From Pseudomonas botevensis (GTDB taxonomy: Bacteria > Pseudomonadota > Gammaproteobacteria > Pseudomonadales > Pseudomonadaceae), in contig NZ_JAHTKI010000008.1 in the NCBI RefSeq assembly GCF_019145475.1, positions 148,621 to 212,620 on the forward strand: a stretch of DNA of 64,000 nucleotides, written 5' to 3'. The number at the start of each line of letters is the position of its first letter. Positions within the stretch are counted from its first letter, which is position 1. Shown here in pieces: positions 44,390 to 54,165 of this stretch. Below the pieces are notes generated by a model. It made no database searches. It had not been told where the DNA came from and saw nothing but the letters and a program-made list of their open reading frames with translations. The translations under genes and the position numbers were made by a program.

Positions 44390-45846
44390 GCAAGTCGCTA
44401 CTCTCCATCGCAGTCGCCGCCTTCGTGCTGAGCGGTTGCTCGCTGATCCCTGACTATCAGCAGCCTGAAGCACCGGTCGCGGCGCAATACCCGCAAGGCC
44501 CGGCGTACTCGTCGGCCCAGGCGCCGGCGCAGGCCGCCGCCGAGCAGGGCTGGAAGCAGTTTTTCCATGACCCGGCCCTGCAACAGCTGATCCAGGTGGC
44601 CTTGGAAAACAACCGCGACCTGCGCGTCGCGGCGCTGAACATCGACGCCTACGCGGCTCAATACCGCATCCAGCGTGCCGACCTGTTCCCGGCCGTTTCG
44701 GCCACCGGCAGCGGCAGCCGCCAGCGGGTTCCGGCCCGCGCGTCGCAGACCGGTGAAGCGAGCATCAGCAGTTCCTACTCCGCCACCGTCGGCATCAGCG
44801 CCTACGAGCTCGACCTGTTCGGTCGGGTTCGCAGCCTGAGCGAACAAGCGCTGCAACAATACTTCGCCACCGAAGAGGCGCGCCGCAGCACCCAGATCAG
44901 CCTGGTCGCTAGCGTGGCCAACGCCTACCTGACCTGGCAGGCCGACAAGGAACTGCTCAAGCTGACTCAGGACACCCTCGGTGCCTTCGAGGAAAGCTAC
45001 AAGCTGACCAGCCGCAGCAACGAAGTCGGGGTGGCCTCGGCGCTGGATCTGGCGCAGTCGCGCACTTCCGTGGAAAACGCCCGGGCGCAACTGGCGCGCT
45101 ACACCCGCCAAGTCGCCCAGGACGAAAACAGTCTGACCCTGCTGCTTGGCACCGGCGTGCCGGCCAACCTGCAAGCGGCCAAGCCGCTGTCGGATGACCT
45201 GCTCGCCGACGTACCGGCCGGTCTGCCATCGGATCTGCTGCAGCGTCGTCCGGACATCCTCCAGGCCGAATACAACCTGAAGGCGGCCAACGCCAATATC
45301 GGCGCGGCCCGTGCGGCGTTCTTCCCGAGCATCAGCCTGACCGCCAACGCGGGCAGCCTGAGCCCGGACCTGTCCGGTCTGTTCAAGGGGGGCTCCGGTA
45401 CGTGGCTGTTCCAGCCGCAGATCAACCTGCCGATCTTCAACGCCGGCAGCCTGCGCGCCAGCCTCGACTACGCCAAGATCCAGAAGGACATCGGCGTGGC
45501 GAACTACGAGAAGTCCATTCAAACGGCCTTCCAGGAAGTCGCCGACGGCCTGGCCGCACGCCAGACCTACACCGAACAGTTGCAGGCGCAGCGTGACTTC
45601 GTCACCGCCAACCAGGATTACTACCGCCTGGCCGAGCGTCGCTACCGCATCGGTGTCGACAGCAACCTGACCTTCCTCGATGCCCAGCGTCAGCTGTTCA
45701 GCGCGCAACAATCGCTGATCACCGACCGCCTCGCGCAGTTGACCAGTGCGGTCAACCTGTACAAGGCCCTGGGCGGTGGCTGGAATGCGCAGACCGCGCA
45801 GAACGAACCGCTGAAGGAAGAAGCGCCGAAGATGAAGCTGTTCTGA
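44386..45846 (+). CDS. emhC: Outer-membrane efflux channel EmhC
   Basis: 486 residues of the TolC/OprM family, the outer-membrane channel of the pump. A lipoprotein signal ends [13 protein letters not shown] (Cys18). Two repeats of long helices and beta strands follow, with [24 protein letters not shown] marking the second half. Overlap of 4 bases with emhB ensures coupled translation. A strong terminator follows. Confidence 0.93.
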   Translation: MSKSLLSIAVAAFVLSGCSLIPDYQQPEAPVAAQYPQGPAYSSAQAPAQAAAEQGWKQFFHDPALQQLIQVALENNRDLRVAALNIDAYAAQYRIQRADLFPAVSATGSGSRQRVPARASQTGEASISSSYSATVGISAYELDLFGRVRSLSEQALQQYFATEEARRSTQISLVASVANAYLTWQADKELLKLTQDTLGAFEESYKLTSRSNEVGVASALDLAQSRTSVENARAQLARYTRQVAQDENSLTLLLGTGVPANLQAAKPLSDDLLADVPAGLPSDLLQRRPDILQAEYNLKAANANIGAARAAFFPSISLTANAGSLSPDLSGLFKGGSGTWLFQPQINLPIFNAGSLRASLDYAKIQKDIGVANYEKSIQTAFQEVADGLAARQTYTEQLQAQRDFVTANQDYYRLAERRYRIGVDSNLTFLDAQRQLFSAQQSLITDRLAQLTSAVNLYKALGGGWNAQTAQNEPLKEEAPKMKLF

Positions 45847-46181
45847 TCATCAGCAGCTGAACACAAAACGCCCGCCATTTTGGCGGGCGTTTTGTTTGTA
45901 GCAGAAAGACGTGAACAGCCCTCACACCCACCGGACAATTCCCCGCATCTAGCGTTCGATAATCGCCCAAAACCCGCTTTCGACGATTGAATCGCCCCAC
46001 TCGCGCCCCGCACCATTCGTCCCACAAAACCAATAACAACAGGTTCGACACCATGCTCCCGCGCCCTGCCCCATCCGGCTGATCGCCGCCGTTTCCCCCC
46101 TGACTCACGACGCCATGTCTGCCCCGCTCGCCGCGGCAGTGCGCCCCGCTTCACCTAAAAATAATTAGAGAGACTCACCTC
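45847..46181. other. Gap between emhC and the porin
   Basis: 335 bases. The first 50 hold the emhC terminator. The rest has no gene and should contain the porin promoter; I see no convincing -35/-10 pair. An AATTAGAGAGACTCACCTC leader precedes the porin start. Confidence 0.5.
45863..45895 (+). terminator. Rho-independent terminator after emhC
   Basis: ACAAAACGCCCGCC paired with GGCGGGCGTTTTGT, a perfect 14-bp stem with a 5-base loop and a T-rich end, 17 bases after the stop codon. Confidence 0.92.
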
Positions 46182-47435
46182 ATGACGCCTTCCACCTATG
46201 CATTTCCCGGTCTGATCGCCCTGACACTGGCCGGCGCCGCCCTGCCCGTGGCGGCCGAGGAAGCCGGATTCGTCGAAGGAGCCAAGGTCAACCTGAACCT
46301 GCGCAACTTCTACATCAACCGCAACTTCACCAACCCGACCAAGGCTCAGGGCAAGGCTGAAGAGTGGACGCAGAACTTCATCCTCGACGCCAAATCCGGC
46401 TTCACCCAGGGCACCGTCGGTTTCGGCATGGACGTACTGGGGCTGTACTCGGTCAAGCTCGACGGCGGCAAAGGCACCGGCGGCACGCAGGCGTTGCCGC
46501 TGGACCATGACGGCCGCCCGGCGGACACCTTCGGCCGCACCAACGTGGCGTTCAAGGCCAGGCTGTCGCAGACCGAAATCAAGGTCGGCGAGTGGATGCC
46601 GGTGCTGCCGATCCTGCGTTCGGACGACGGTCGCTCGCTGCCACAAACCTTCCGTGGCGGGCAGATCACCTCGAAGGAAATCGACGGCCTGACGCTCTAC
46701 GGCGGCCAGTTCCGCGCCAACAGCCCGCGCGACGACAGCAGCATGAGCGACATGTCGATGACGGGCAAAGCCGCGTTCACCTCCGACCGTTTCAACTTCC
46801 AGGGCGGCGAGTACGTGTTCAATGAAAAACGCACGCAGATCGGCCTGTGGAACGCCGAACTCAAGGACATCTACAGCCAGCAATACGTCAACCTGATCCA
46901 CAGCCAGCCGCTGGGCGACTGGACCCTCGGCGCCAACCTCGGCTTCTTCTACGGCAAGGATGATGGCAGCGCACGGGCCGGCGAGCTGGACAACAAGACC
47001 TGGTCGGGGATGTTTTCCGCGCGCTACGGCGGCAACACCTTCTATGTCGGCCTGCAAAAACTCACCGGCGACAGCGCCTGGATGCGGGTCAACGGCACCA
47101 GCGGCGGCACCCTGGCCAACGACAGCTACAACGCCAGCTACGACAACGCCCGGGAACGTTCCTGGCAGGTGCGCCACGACTACAACTTCGTCGCCCTCGG
47201 CATTCCCGGCCTGACCCTGATGAACCGCTACATCAGCGGCGACAACGTCCACACCGGCAGCATCACCGACGGCAAGGAATGGGGGCGTGAATCGGAACTG
47301 GGCTACACGGTACAGAGCGGCACGCTCAAGGACCTGAACGTCAGATGGCGCAATTCGACCATGCGCCGCGACTTCAGCAACAACGAATTCGACGAGAACC
47401 GTCTGATCGTCAGCTACCCGATCAGTCTGCTCTGA
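46182..47435 (+). CDS. OprD-family outer-membrane porin
   Basis: 417 residues. A signal peptide (about 1-25) is followed by an OprD-type 18-strand barrel: GFVEGAKVNLNLRNFYINR opens it, then QGTVGFGMDVLGLYSVKLDGG, RTNVAFKARLSQTEIKVGEW, and the C-terminal strand ENRLIVSYPISLL. OprD porins take up basic amino acids (OccD) or carboxylates and aromatics (OccK, including benzoate). Which group this belongs to needs an alignment. It stands alone, not in the pca cluster 3 kb away. Confidence 0.88.
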   Translation: MTPSTYAFPGLIALTLAGAALPVAAEEAGFVEGAKVNLNLRNFYINRNFTNPTKAQGKAEEWTQNFILDAKSGFTQGTVGFGMDVLGLYSVKLDGGKGTGGTQALPLDHDGRPADTFGRTNVAFKARLSQTEIKVGEWMPVLPILRSDDGRSLPQTFRGGQITSKEIDGLTLYGGQFRANSPRDDSSMSDMSMTGKAAFTSDRFNFQGGEYVFNEKRTQIGLWNAELKDIYSQQYVNLIHSQPLGDWTLGANLGFFYGKDDGSARAGELDNKTWSGMFSARYGGNTFYVGLQKLTGDSAWMRVNGTSGGTLANDSYNASYDNARERSWQVRHDYNFVALGIPGLTLMNRYISGDNVHTGSITDGKEWGRESELGYTVQSGTLKDLNVRWRNSTMRRDFSNNEFDENRLIVSYPISLL

Positions 47436-47626
47436 GCTGCAATCCCGACGCACCACAGAATGTGGCGTGTCGCGATTTACCGCCGGTCGTATCGAACTGG
47501 CGGTTTGCGCAAACGCAGATAGAGTCAAAAAGTTACTGAATTCTCCATCTCGGCTGTAGGAGCCCCTTTTTCTTCCGTTATCTCCGGATGCTGTACGCGA
47601 AGCTGCCTTGGCCACGGAGGTCAGGT

Positions 47627-48817
47627 ATGAGCAAGCGAATAGTTATCGTCGGTGGCGGCGTAGGAGGAACCATGCTGGCCAATCAACTGGCCCGCAAGCT
47701 GTATCCGGAAATCCTGCGCGGCGAAGTCTCGATCCTGTTGTTGTCCGATTGCCCCGATCACTACTACAAACCTGCGTTCATGTACGTAGCGTTCAATCTG
47801 TATTTCAAAGAAGAACTCAAACGCCCGGAACGCTCATTGCTGCGCCCGGAAATTGGCTTTCAGGTCGAAAAGGTCACGCGCTTCGATTTCGCCGGCCAAC
47901 GCCTGAAAACCAGCAGCGGCAAGCCCTTTAGCTACGACTTCCTGGTGATTGCCACCGGATGTTTGCCGGCACCGGAACGCATCGAAGGTCTGCAAGAGGC
48001 CGGCGACCATTTCTATCAATACGATCCGGCCCGTCAGTTGGCCCAGCGCCTGAGCACGATTGAAAAGGGTCGGATCTTCATCTCCGTGTCGTTCCCCCAG
48101 ACGCCCAACGTTCCACATCAGTGCGGTATCGCTCCGGTGGAAACGACGCTGATGCTGGACGACTACCTGCGTCGGCGTGGGGTTCGGGACAAGGTGGAAA
48201 TCATCTACACCTACCCGACCACCGCCCAACTGCTGCGAAACTGCCTGTTCCTGCAACGTCCAACCGGGGAAATTCTGCCTGCCATTTTCGAGCAGAAGGA
48301 CATCCACTATCAGCGCGGCTTCACCCTGAGCCGGGTTGATCCGGATGCGAAAATCGCCTACTCCGCAGAGGATGAGGCGCAGCCTTTCGACATCCTGATG
48401 GCAACACCGCCGATCCGCGCGGTGGATGCGGTGCTGGAGTGTGGTGTCTCGCAGGCGCAAAACGATGAAGGCTGGCTGCCGACCAACCACGAAACACTGC
48501 AGGTCTATGGTCTGGAGAATGTCTATGTGATCGGCGACACCGTGGATTTGCCGGTCAGCAAGGCCGGGGGTTCCTGCCATAACCAGGCGCCAGTGATCGC
48601 CAACAACATTGCCGCCGAAATTCGTCTCGGCAAACCGGTCAGCGTCTATGACGGGCGGGTCCAGGCCGTCGCGCAAATGGGCCTCAATGCCGGCATGCCC
48701 CTTTGGTACGACTACTCCAGAGACGTGCAGCCCACCCCACCCACCAAAATCGGCGGCCTGCTGCGCAACGGCTTCAATCGCGGCCTGTACTGGGCCGTCG
48801 CCCGGGGAATGCTTTGA
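47627..48817 (+). CDS. Sulfide:quinone reductase-like FAD oxidoreductase
   Basis: 396 residues. The N-terminal FAD motif IVIVGGGVGGTMLA and the later VYVIGDTVDLPVSKAGGSCHNQ are those of sulfide:quinone reductase relatives. Three cysteines sit where SQR has its redox and sulfide-binding cysteines: C112 (ATGCLP), C166 (HQCGIAP) and C317 (GGSCHN). SQR moves electrons from sulfide to quinone at the inner membrane. The ATG at 47627 has GGAGGT upstream. It begins a three-gene operon with a DUF1641 protein and a methyltransferase. An actual sulfide role is likely but not proved. Confidence 0.78.
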   Translation: MSKRIVIVGGGVGGTMLANQLARKLYPEILRGEVSILLLSDCPDHYYKPAFMYVAFNLYFKEELKRPERSLLRPEIGFQVEKVTRFDFAGQRLKTSSGKPFSYDFLVIATGCLPAPERIEGLQEAGDHFYQYDPARQLAQRLSTIEKGRIFISVSFPQTPNVPHQCGIAPVETTLMLDDYLRRRGVRDKVEIIYTYPTTAQLLRNCLFLQRPTGEILPAIFEQKDIHYQRGFTLSRVDPDAKIAYSAEDEAQPFDILMATPPIRAVDAVLECGVSQAQNDEGWLPTNHETLQVYGLENVYVIGDTVDLPVSKAGGSCHNQAPVIANNIAAEIRLGKPVSVYDGRVQAVAQMGLNAGMPLWYDYSRDVQPTPPTKIGGLLRNGFNRGLYWAVARGML

Positions 48818-48843
48818 CCCTGCACAGGGAGGAGTGATTGCTG

Positions 48844-49200
48844 ATGAACATGCCTGAAGACGTGTCGGCCACCCCCGGGTACAGCGCCCTGATGGCCAGA
48901 TTGCAACCTTTGATCGATAGCGGGCGACTGGACAACATCGTCGACCTGCTTTCCCTGGTGTCGGACCTGATCGACCTGCTGGATGCCGCCACGGTGGAAA
49001 AACTGGCCAATGTGTTCGAAGAGGTTACGGCTTCCGGTTGGGCAGCGGCCAATACCCTGCGAATGACCAGGGCCGAAATCATGACACAAGGCAAACCGCC
49101 GAGCCTCTACGCCCTGCTCAAACTGCTGAACGAAGAAGATACGCGCAAAGGTGTGGCCGTTGTCCTGAAAACGCTCAACGTCATCGGAAGACAGCTGTAA
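48844..49200 (+). CDS. DUF1641 protein
   Basis: 118 residues, all-helical, with the DUF1641 pattern LQPLIDSGRLDNIVDLLSLVSDLIDLLDAATVEKLANVFEE. This family regularly sits beside SQR-like flavoproteins or formate dehydrogenase genes and is thought to be a partner subunit, activity unknown. AGGAG lies nine bases before the ATG at 48844, which is 26 bases after the SQR-like gene. An upstream TTG at 48838 is an alternative start. Confidence 0.82.
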   Translation: MNMPEDVSATPGYSALMARLQPLIDSGRLDNIVDLLSLVSDLIDLLDAATVEKLANVFEEVTASGWAAANTLRMTRAEIMTQGKPPSLYALLKLLNEEDTRKGVAVVLKTLNVIGRQL

Positions 49201-49221
49201 ATCGCCAGAGAGGACCACCTC

Positions 49222-50040
49222 ATGAGCGTAAACCTCGAAACGCCGGGCAAGCCCTGCACCGACTGGGACGCCAAGGCGTACCAGCAGTTTTCCCGGCTCA
49301 GGCAACAACCGGTCAATGAATTGCTCGATCGTGTCAGCGTGGAAAATCCCCGGCACATTTATGACCTGGGCTGCGGCACCGGGATTGCCACACGACTGCT
49401 CGCCGAACGCTGGCCGCACGCGCAATTGCAGGGCATCGACAGCTCCGAAGAGATGTTGAGAGAGGCACGCTGCCTGCCGATCAAGGCGTCGTGGCAGCAA
49501 TGCGACCTGCTCGACTGGAAGCCCGAAAGTCAGGCGGATCTATTGTTCGCCGCTGCTGTGCTGCATTTCATCGACGACCACGAACAATTGTTGCCGCGCC
49601 TGCTCGGCTACCTCAATCCGGGCGGTTGCCTGGCCGCCCACATGCCGAACTGGCGTGATGCGTTGTGGTATCGGCTGATGCTCGACACCCTCGAAGATGG
49701 CGGCCCCGACGGTACACCGCTGGGCACGGCGCAGTTGCGCCAGCGCATGGCTGCTCGCCCATTGTTGCGACTCAAGGATTACTACCGACTGCTCGCGCCA
49801 GTCACCCGGTCACTGGAAATCTGGGAGAGCCGGCAACTGCAAGTGGTCGATGGTAAATCGCCGGTGTATGACTGGGTGAGAGTGTCGGCGTTGCGCCAGG
49901 TGATGCTGGGGCTCGATAAAGAGGAGCAGGCGCGGTTCATCTATCACTTTGTGATGCGGGTGCATAAGCACTATCCGCAAGAGAACGACGGGCACACGCT
50001 GTTTCCGTTCAAGCGGATTTTTATCGTAGCCCGAGTTTGA
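49222..50040 (+). CDS. Tam-like SAM-dependent methyltransferase
   Basis: 272 residues of the trans-aconitate methyltransferase-like group: DWDAKAYQQFSRLRQQPVNELL opening, SAM motif IYDLGCGTGIATRLL (about 46-60), and AAVLHFIDDHEQLLPRLLGYLNPGG. It is more distant from E. coli Tam than the gene at 1-544, so it may act on another small acid or thiol. It is the last gene of the SQR-like operon, 21 bases after DUF1641. The context suggests a link to sulfide or thiol chemistry, for example thiol methylation, but this is a guess. Confidence 0.75.
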   Translation: MSVNLETPGKPCTDWDAKAYQQFSRLRQQPVNELLDRVSVENPRHIYDLGCGTGIATRLLAERWPHAQLQGIDSSEEMLREARCLPIKASWQQCDLLDWKPESQADLLFAAAVLHFIDDHEQLLPRLLGYLNPGGCLAAHMPNWRDALWYRLMLDTLEDGGPDGTPLGTAQLRQRMAARPLLRLKDYYRLLAPVTRSLEIWESRQLQVVDGKSPVYDWVRVSALRQVMLGLDKEEQARFIYHFVMRVHKHYPQENDGHTLFPFKRIFIVARV

Positions 50041-50071
50041 GTAGAAGGAGCGGATTGAGGCGTCGCAGCGT

Positions 50072-50107
50072 CCGGCGCCTTCGCGGGCTTACCCGCGAAA
50101 GCGCCGG
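50072..50107. repeat. REP element hairpin
   Basis: CCGGCGCCTTCGCGGG-CTTA-CCCGCGAAAGCGCCGG, a nearly perfect 16-bp stem, between the convergent methyltransferase and pcaC genes. Likely also a terminator. Confidence 0.8.
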
Positions 50108-50119
50108 CGCGGGGCTCCA

Positions 50120-50512
50120 TCACTCCCTGGATTCGACGCCCAGTTCATCCCAGACCGACTCGGCCAGATGAAACGTCGCATTGGCCGCCGGAATCCCGCA
50201 GTAAATCGCGCTCTGCATGATCACTTCCTTGATCTCCCCACGGCTCACGCCGTTATTGGCCGCTGCGCGCAGGTGCAGTTTGAGTTCGGCCTCGCGGTTC
50301 ATGCCGATCAGCATGGCGATGGTGATCAGGCTGCGGGTGTGGCGCGGCAAGCCTGGACGGGTCCAGATGTCGCCCCAGGCGTGGCGGGTGATCATCTCCT
50401 GGAACTCCGAGTTGAACTCGGTCAGGGCGTTCAGGCTGCGGTCGACATGGGCATCGCCCAGCACCGCGCGACGCACTTGCAGGCCTTCGTCGTAACGTTG
50501 TTTCTCGTCCAC
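50120..50512 (-). CDS. pcaC: 4-Carboxymuconolactone decarboxylase PcaC
   Basis: 130 residues of the AhpD-like fold. It removes CO2 from 4-carboxymuconolactone to give 3-oxoadipate enol-lactone. Seen are RRAVLGDAHVDRSLNALTEF, RHAWGDIWTRPGLPRHTRSL and HLRAAANNGVSRGEIKEVIMQ, the family core. It ends the pcaT-B-D-C group, 10 bases after pcaD. Confidence 0.92.
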   Translation of the reverse strand: MDEKQRYDEGLQVRRAVLGDAHVDRSLNALTEFNSEFQEMITRHAWGDIWTRPGLPRHTRSLITIAMLIGMNREAELKLHLRAAANNGVSRGEIKEVIMQSAIYCGIPAANATFHLAESVWDELGVESRE

Positions 50513-50522
50513 GGATACGTCC

Positions 50523-51314
50523 TCAATCGGCCTGCAAAAACGTCAGTACCCGCTCGCTGAACGCAGCGCCGGCCTGAACGTTGGAAAGGTGTGCGGCATA
50601 AAATTCGGCGTACTGCGCCCCACGCACATGCGCCTGAATGAAATGCCCGCCGGACGGCGGCGTCACCGCGTCTTCGGTGCCGGAAATCACCAGCAGCGGC
50701 GCGCTGATCGACGCCAGTTGATCGCGAAAATCCGCATCACGCACCGCCGCGCAATTGGCGGCGTAGCCTTCTGGCGAAGTGGCGGCGAGCATGTCAGTGA
50801 TCTGCTTGGCCGTCGCCGGGTTGGCGGTGGAAAAGTCCGGGGTAAACCAGCGGGCAATCGACGCATCGCGCAACGCGACCATCGCCGCCGCACCATCGCG
50901 CAGCACGGTTTTGATGCGTGGATTCCACACCGACGGATCGCCGATTTTCGCGGCGGTGTTGCACACGATCAGCTTGTGCAGGCGCTGACCGGCATTGATC
51001 CCCAGCCATTGACCGATCAGACCGCCCATCGACAGTCCGCAGAAATGCGCCCGCTCGATGTGCAACGCAGCCAGCAGCGCCAGCACGTCGTGGCCCAGTT
51101 GCTCGATGCTGTACGGCCCCGGCGTGACCAGCGACTGGCCGTGACCACGGGTGTCGAAACGCAACACGCGAAAGTGCTCGGTGAACGCCGGCATCTGCGC
51201 GTCCCACATGTGCAGATTGGTGCCCAGCGAGTTGGACAGCACCAGTACCGGCGCGCCCTGCGGCCCTTCAATTTGGTAGTGCAGTTCGCCATCGGCGAGT
51301 TGAACGAAAGCCAC
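50523..51314 (-). CDS. pcaD: 3-Oxoadipate enol-lactonase PcaD
   Basis: 263 residues, an alpha/beta hydrolase that opens 3-oxoadipate enol-lactone to 3-oxoadipate. The nucleophile is S95 in the elbow GLSMGG, with FDTRGHGQS at 53-61 and the acid/histidine region ISGTEDAVTPP late in the chain. It is 12 bases after pcaB and 10 before pcaC. Length matches the family. Confidence 0.93.
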   Translation of the reverse strand: MAFVQLADGELHYQIEGPQGAPVLVLSNSLGTNLHMWDAQMPAFTEHFRVLRFDTRGHGQSLVTPGPYSIEQLGHDVLALLAALHIERAHFCGLSMGGLIGQWLGINAGQRLHKLIVCNTAAKIGDPSVWNPRIKTVLRDGAAAMVALRDASIARWFTPDFSTANPATAKQITDMLAATSPEGYAANCAAVRDADFRDQLASISAPLLVISGTEDAVTPPSGGHFIQAHVRGAQYAEFYAAHLSNVQAGAAFSERVLTFLQAD

Positions 51315-51326
51315 GGCCCTCTCCTT

Positions 51327-52691
51327 TCAGACAGTCAAAGCGTTGTGTTCGGCCACCGCGCGCTCGACCCATACTTGTGCCTGGCCGAGGTAATGGGCGG
51401 GATTGAGCAGGTGATCCAGTTCAGCGGCGCTCAGTTCGGCGGTCACCTGCGGTTCATCGCCCAGCACCGCGCGCAAATGACGCTGCTCGGCCACCGCGCG
51501 TTTGCAACATTGTTCGAGCAGATGATGGGCCTTGTCGCGCCCGACCCTTTGCGCCAGGACGATGCTCACCGCTTCGGCCAGCACCAGGCCCTGGGTCAGC
51601 TCCAGGTTGCGCGCCATGCGTGCGGCGTCGACTTCAAGACCGTCGGCCAGCAGCCGCGCCTGTTGCAATGCCCCCGAAACCAAACCGCAAATCTCCGGCA
51701 GGGTTTCCCATTCGGCATGCCATAGCCCGAGGCTGCGCTCGTGTTCCTGGGGCATGGCGCTGAACAGCGTCGACACCAGTCCCGGCACCCGCGTGGCCGC
51801 ACCGATCAGCACCGCCGCGCCCACCGGGTTGCGTTTGTGCGGCATGGTCGAGGAACCGCCCTTGCCCGGCGCCGAAGGTTCGAACACCTCGGCCGCTTCG
51901 GTTTGCATCAACAGACTGATGTCGCGCCCGAGCTTGCCGAGGCTGCCCGCAATCAGGCCGAGCACGGCACCGAACTCGACGATGCGATCACGCTGGGTGT
52001 GCCACGGTTGCTCCGGCAGGCTCAGTTGCAGCTCTTCGGCCAGTGCCCGGGCAATCGGCAAAGCCTGCTCGCCCAGCGCCGCGAGGGTGCCGGACGCGCC
52101 GCCGAATTGCAGCACCAACAGACGCGGCTTGAGTTCGCGCAGACGCTGGCGGCTGCGGGTCACGGCGCCGAGCCAACCGGCGATCTTCATGCCGAGGGTG
52201 ACCGGGGTGGCGTGTTGCAGCCAGGTACGCCCGGCCAACGGGGTTGCCGCATGACGCTGCGCTTGCGTCGCCAACGAATCGGCCAGCTGCGCCAGATCGT
52301 TTTCAATCAGCGTCAGCGCCTGACGCAATTGCAGCACCAGCCCGGAATCCATCACGTCCTGACTGGTCGCGCCCAGATGCACGTAGCGTTCGGCTTCGGC
52401 ATCTGCCGCCGCGATTTGCCTGCCCAACGCCTTGACCAGCGGAATCGCCGAGTTGCCCGCCGTGGCAATGGCCTCGCCCAGTGCCGCGAAGTCGTACAGA
52501 CTGGCATCGCAGGCGTTTTCGATCGGCCCGACGGCCGTCGCCGGAATCAACCCGACCCGCGCTTCGGCCCGGGCCAGCGCCGCTTCGACATCGAGCATCG
52601 CCTGCACCCGGCCGTGATCGCAGAACACCTCACGCATATCGCGGGCAGTGAAATAGGCATCGAACAATTGATTGCCCGGTCGCTGAGTCAT
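51327..52691 (-). CDS. pcaB: 3-Carboxy-cis,cis-muconate cycloisomerase PcaB
   Basis: 454 residues of the fumarase/aspartase superfamily. It turns 3-carboxymuconate, the product of PcaHG, into 4-carboxymuconolactone. The superfamily signature GGSSTMPHKRNP is near residue 280, with HLGATSQDVMDSG near 105. The ATG at 52691 has AAGGA upstream. It is 49 bases after pcaT and 12 before pcaD. An in-frame ATG further upstream has no ribosome-binding site. Confidence 0.93.
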   Translation of the reverse strand: MTQRPGNQLFDAYFTARDMREVFCDHGRVQAMLDVEAALARAEARVGLIPATAVGPIENACDASLYDFAALGEAIATAGNSAIPLVKALGRQIAAADAEAERYVHLGATSQDVMDSGLVLQLRQALTLIENDLAQLADSLATQAQRHAATPLAGRTWLQHATPVTLGMKIAGWLGAVTRSRQRLRELKPRLLVLQFGGASGTLAALGEQALPIARALAEELQLSLPEQPWHTQRDRIVEFGAVLGLIAGSLGKLGRDISLLMQTEAAEVFEPSAPGKGGSSTMPHKRNPVGAAVLIGAATRVPGLVSTLFSAMPQEHERSLGLWHAEWETLPEICGLVSGALQQARLLADGLEVDAARMARNLELTQGLVLAEAVSIVLAQRVGRDKAHHLLEQCCKRAVAEQRHLRAVLGDEPQVTAELSAAELDHLLNPAHYLGQAQVWVERAVAEHNALTV

Positions 52692-52740
52692 AAGAATCCT
52701 TGCCGGCGCGGGCCGTGCATGACGGCCCGCGCACATCGGT

Positions 52741-54036
52741 TTAGAGGTCGTGATGTAAATACGCCGCCTGTCTGGGCAGACGCAAGCTGAACAGGAACGC
52801 CACCGCCATCATCACCGTGACGTACCAGTAGAAGGAGTTTTCCATGCCCGCCGATTTAAGGCTCAGGGCTACGTATTCCGCCGAGCCACCGAAGATCGCA
52901 TTCGCCACCGCGTAAGCCAGGCCGACACCAAGGGCGCGGACTTCCGGCGGAAACATTTCGGCTTTCACCAGACCGCTGATCGAGGTGTAGAAACTGACGA
53001 TCGCCAGCGCCACGGTAATCAGCACGAAGGCCAGGAACGGACTGCTGACGCTTTTCAGGCTTAACAGGATCGGCACGGTGAACAGTGTGCCGAGCGCGCC
53101 GAACCAAAGCATCGAGTTACGGCGGCCGATCTTGTCGGCGAGCATGCCGAACAGCGGCTGCATGCACATATAAAGGAACAGCGCGCCGGTCATGATGTAA
53201 CTGGCGGTCTTGGCGTGCATGCCGGCGGTGTTCACCAGGTATTTCTGCATGTACGTGGTGAAGGTGTAGAAAATCAGCGAACCACCGGCGGTGTAACCGA
53301 GGACGGTGATGAACGCAGCCTTGTGGTCGCGGAACAACGCACGAATGCTGCCGGCGTCCTTGTTCTCGCGCATTTCCTTGCTGGTGGTTTCTTTCAGGGT
53401 GCGGCGCAGGAACAGCGAAATCAGCGCCGCCACCGCCCCGACCACAAATGGAATCCGCCAGCCGTAGGCACGCAGTTCATCTTCGCTGAGGAACTGTTGC
53501 AGGATCACCACCAGCAGCACCGCCAGCAGTTGCCCGCCAATCAGGGTCACGTACTGGAACGAGGCGAAGAAACCGCGCTGGCCCTTGAGCGCCACTTCAC
53601 TCATGTAAGTGGCGGTGGTGCCGTACTCGCCGCCCACCGACAGACCTTGCAGCAGCCGCGCGAACAACAGCAGCACCGGCGCCCAGACCCCGATGCTGGC
53701 GTAGGTCGGCAGACAGGCGATGAGCAACGAGCCGAAGCACATCATCAGCACCGAAATCATCATCGAATTCTTGCGCCCGTGCTTGTCCGCCACCCGGCCG
53801 AAAATCCAGCCGCCGATCGGCCGCATCAGGAACCCGGCGGCGAACACCCCGGCCGTGTTGACCAGTTGCACCGTGGGGTTGTCGGAGGGGAAAAACGCCG
53901 GGGCGAAATAGATCGCGCAAAAGGCGTAGACGTAGAAGTCGAACCATTCGACCAGGTTGCCGGACGAGGCGCCGACAATGGCGAAGATGCGCTTGCTGCG
54001 CTCTTCGCCGGTGTAGTGGGAGGTCAGGGTTGTCAT
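52741..54036 (-). CDS. pcaT: MFS transporter PcaT (3-oxoadipate uptake)
   Basis: 431 residues with twelve hydrophobic segments, of the metabolite:proton symporter branch (KgtP/ProP-like), with [27 protein letters not shown] and [20 protein letters not shown]. putida PcaT has this family and gene position and takes up 3-oxoadipate. It begins the pcaTBDC group. A REP hairpin separates it from pcaG, so the two halves of the cluster may be separate transcripts. Confidence 0.85.
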   Translation of the reverse strand: MTTLTSHYTGEERSKRIFAIVGASSGNLVEWFDFYVYAFCAIYFAPAFFPSDNPTVQLVNTAGVFAAGFLMRPIGGWIFGRVADKHGRKNSMMISVLMMCFGSLLIACLPTYASIGVWAPVLLLFARLLQGLSVGGEYGTTATYMSEVALKGQRGFFASFQYVTLIGGQLLAVLLVVILQQFLSEDELRAYGWRIPFVVGAVAALISLFLRRTLKETTSKEMRENKDAGSIRALFRDHKAAFITVLGYTAGGSLIFYTFTTYMQKYLVNTAGMHAKTASYIMTGALFLYMCMQPLFGMLADKIGRRNSMLWFGALGTLFTVPILLSLKSVSSPFLAFVLITVALAIVSFYTSISGLVKAEMFPPEVRALGVGLAYAVANAIFGGSAEYVALSLKSAGMENSFYWYVTVMMAVAFLFSLRLPRQAAYLHHDL

Positions 54037-54120
54037 TGTTATTTACTCTTTGGGGACACTTGAGAGTCTAGACACACTTTGCAACAGTCCCGTTCCACAG
54101 ATACATCAGGCGTTGCGATC

Positions 54121-54152
54121 CCCGTGGGAGCGGGCTTGCCCGCTCCCACGGG
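54121..54152. repeat. REP element hairpin
   Basis: CCCGTGGGAGCGGG-CTTG-CCCGCTCCCACGGG, a perfect 14-bp stem with a 4-base loop, between pcaG and pcaT. Confidence 0.85.
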
Positions 54153-54165
54153 GATCGCGGCGAAC

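Noticed and set aside
42500..44473. A 657-residue frame antisense to emhB
   Set aside because: Shadow of a conserved RND pump; His/Gln-rich with no motif.
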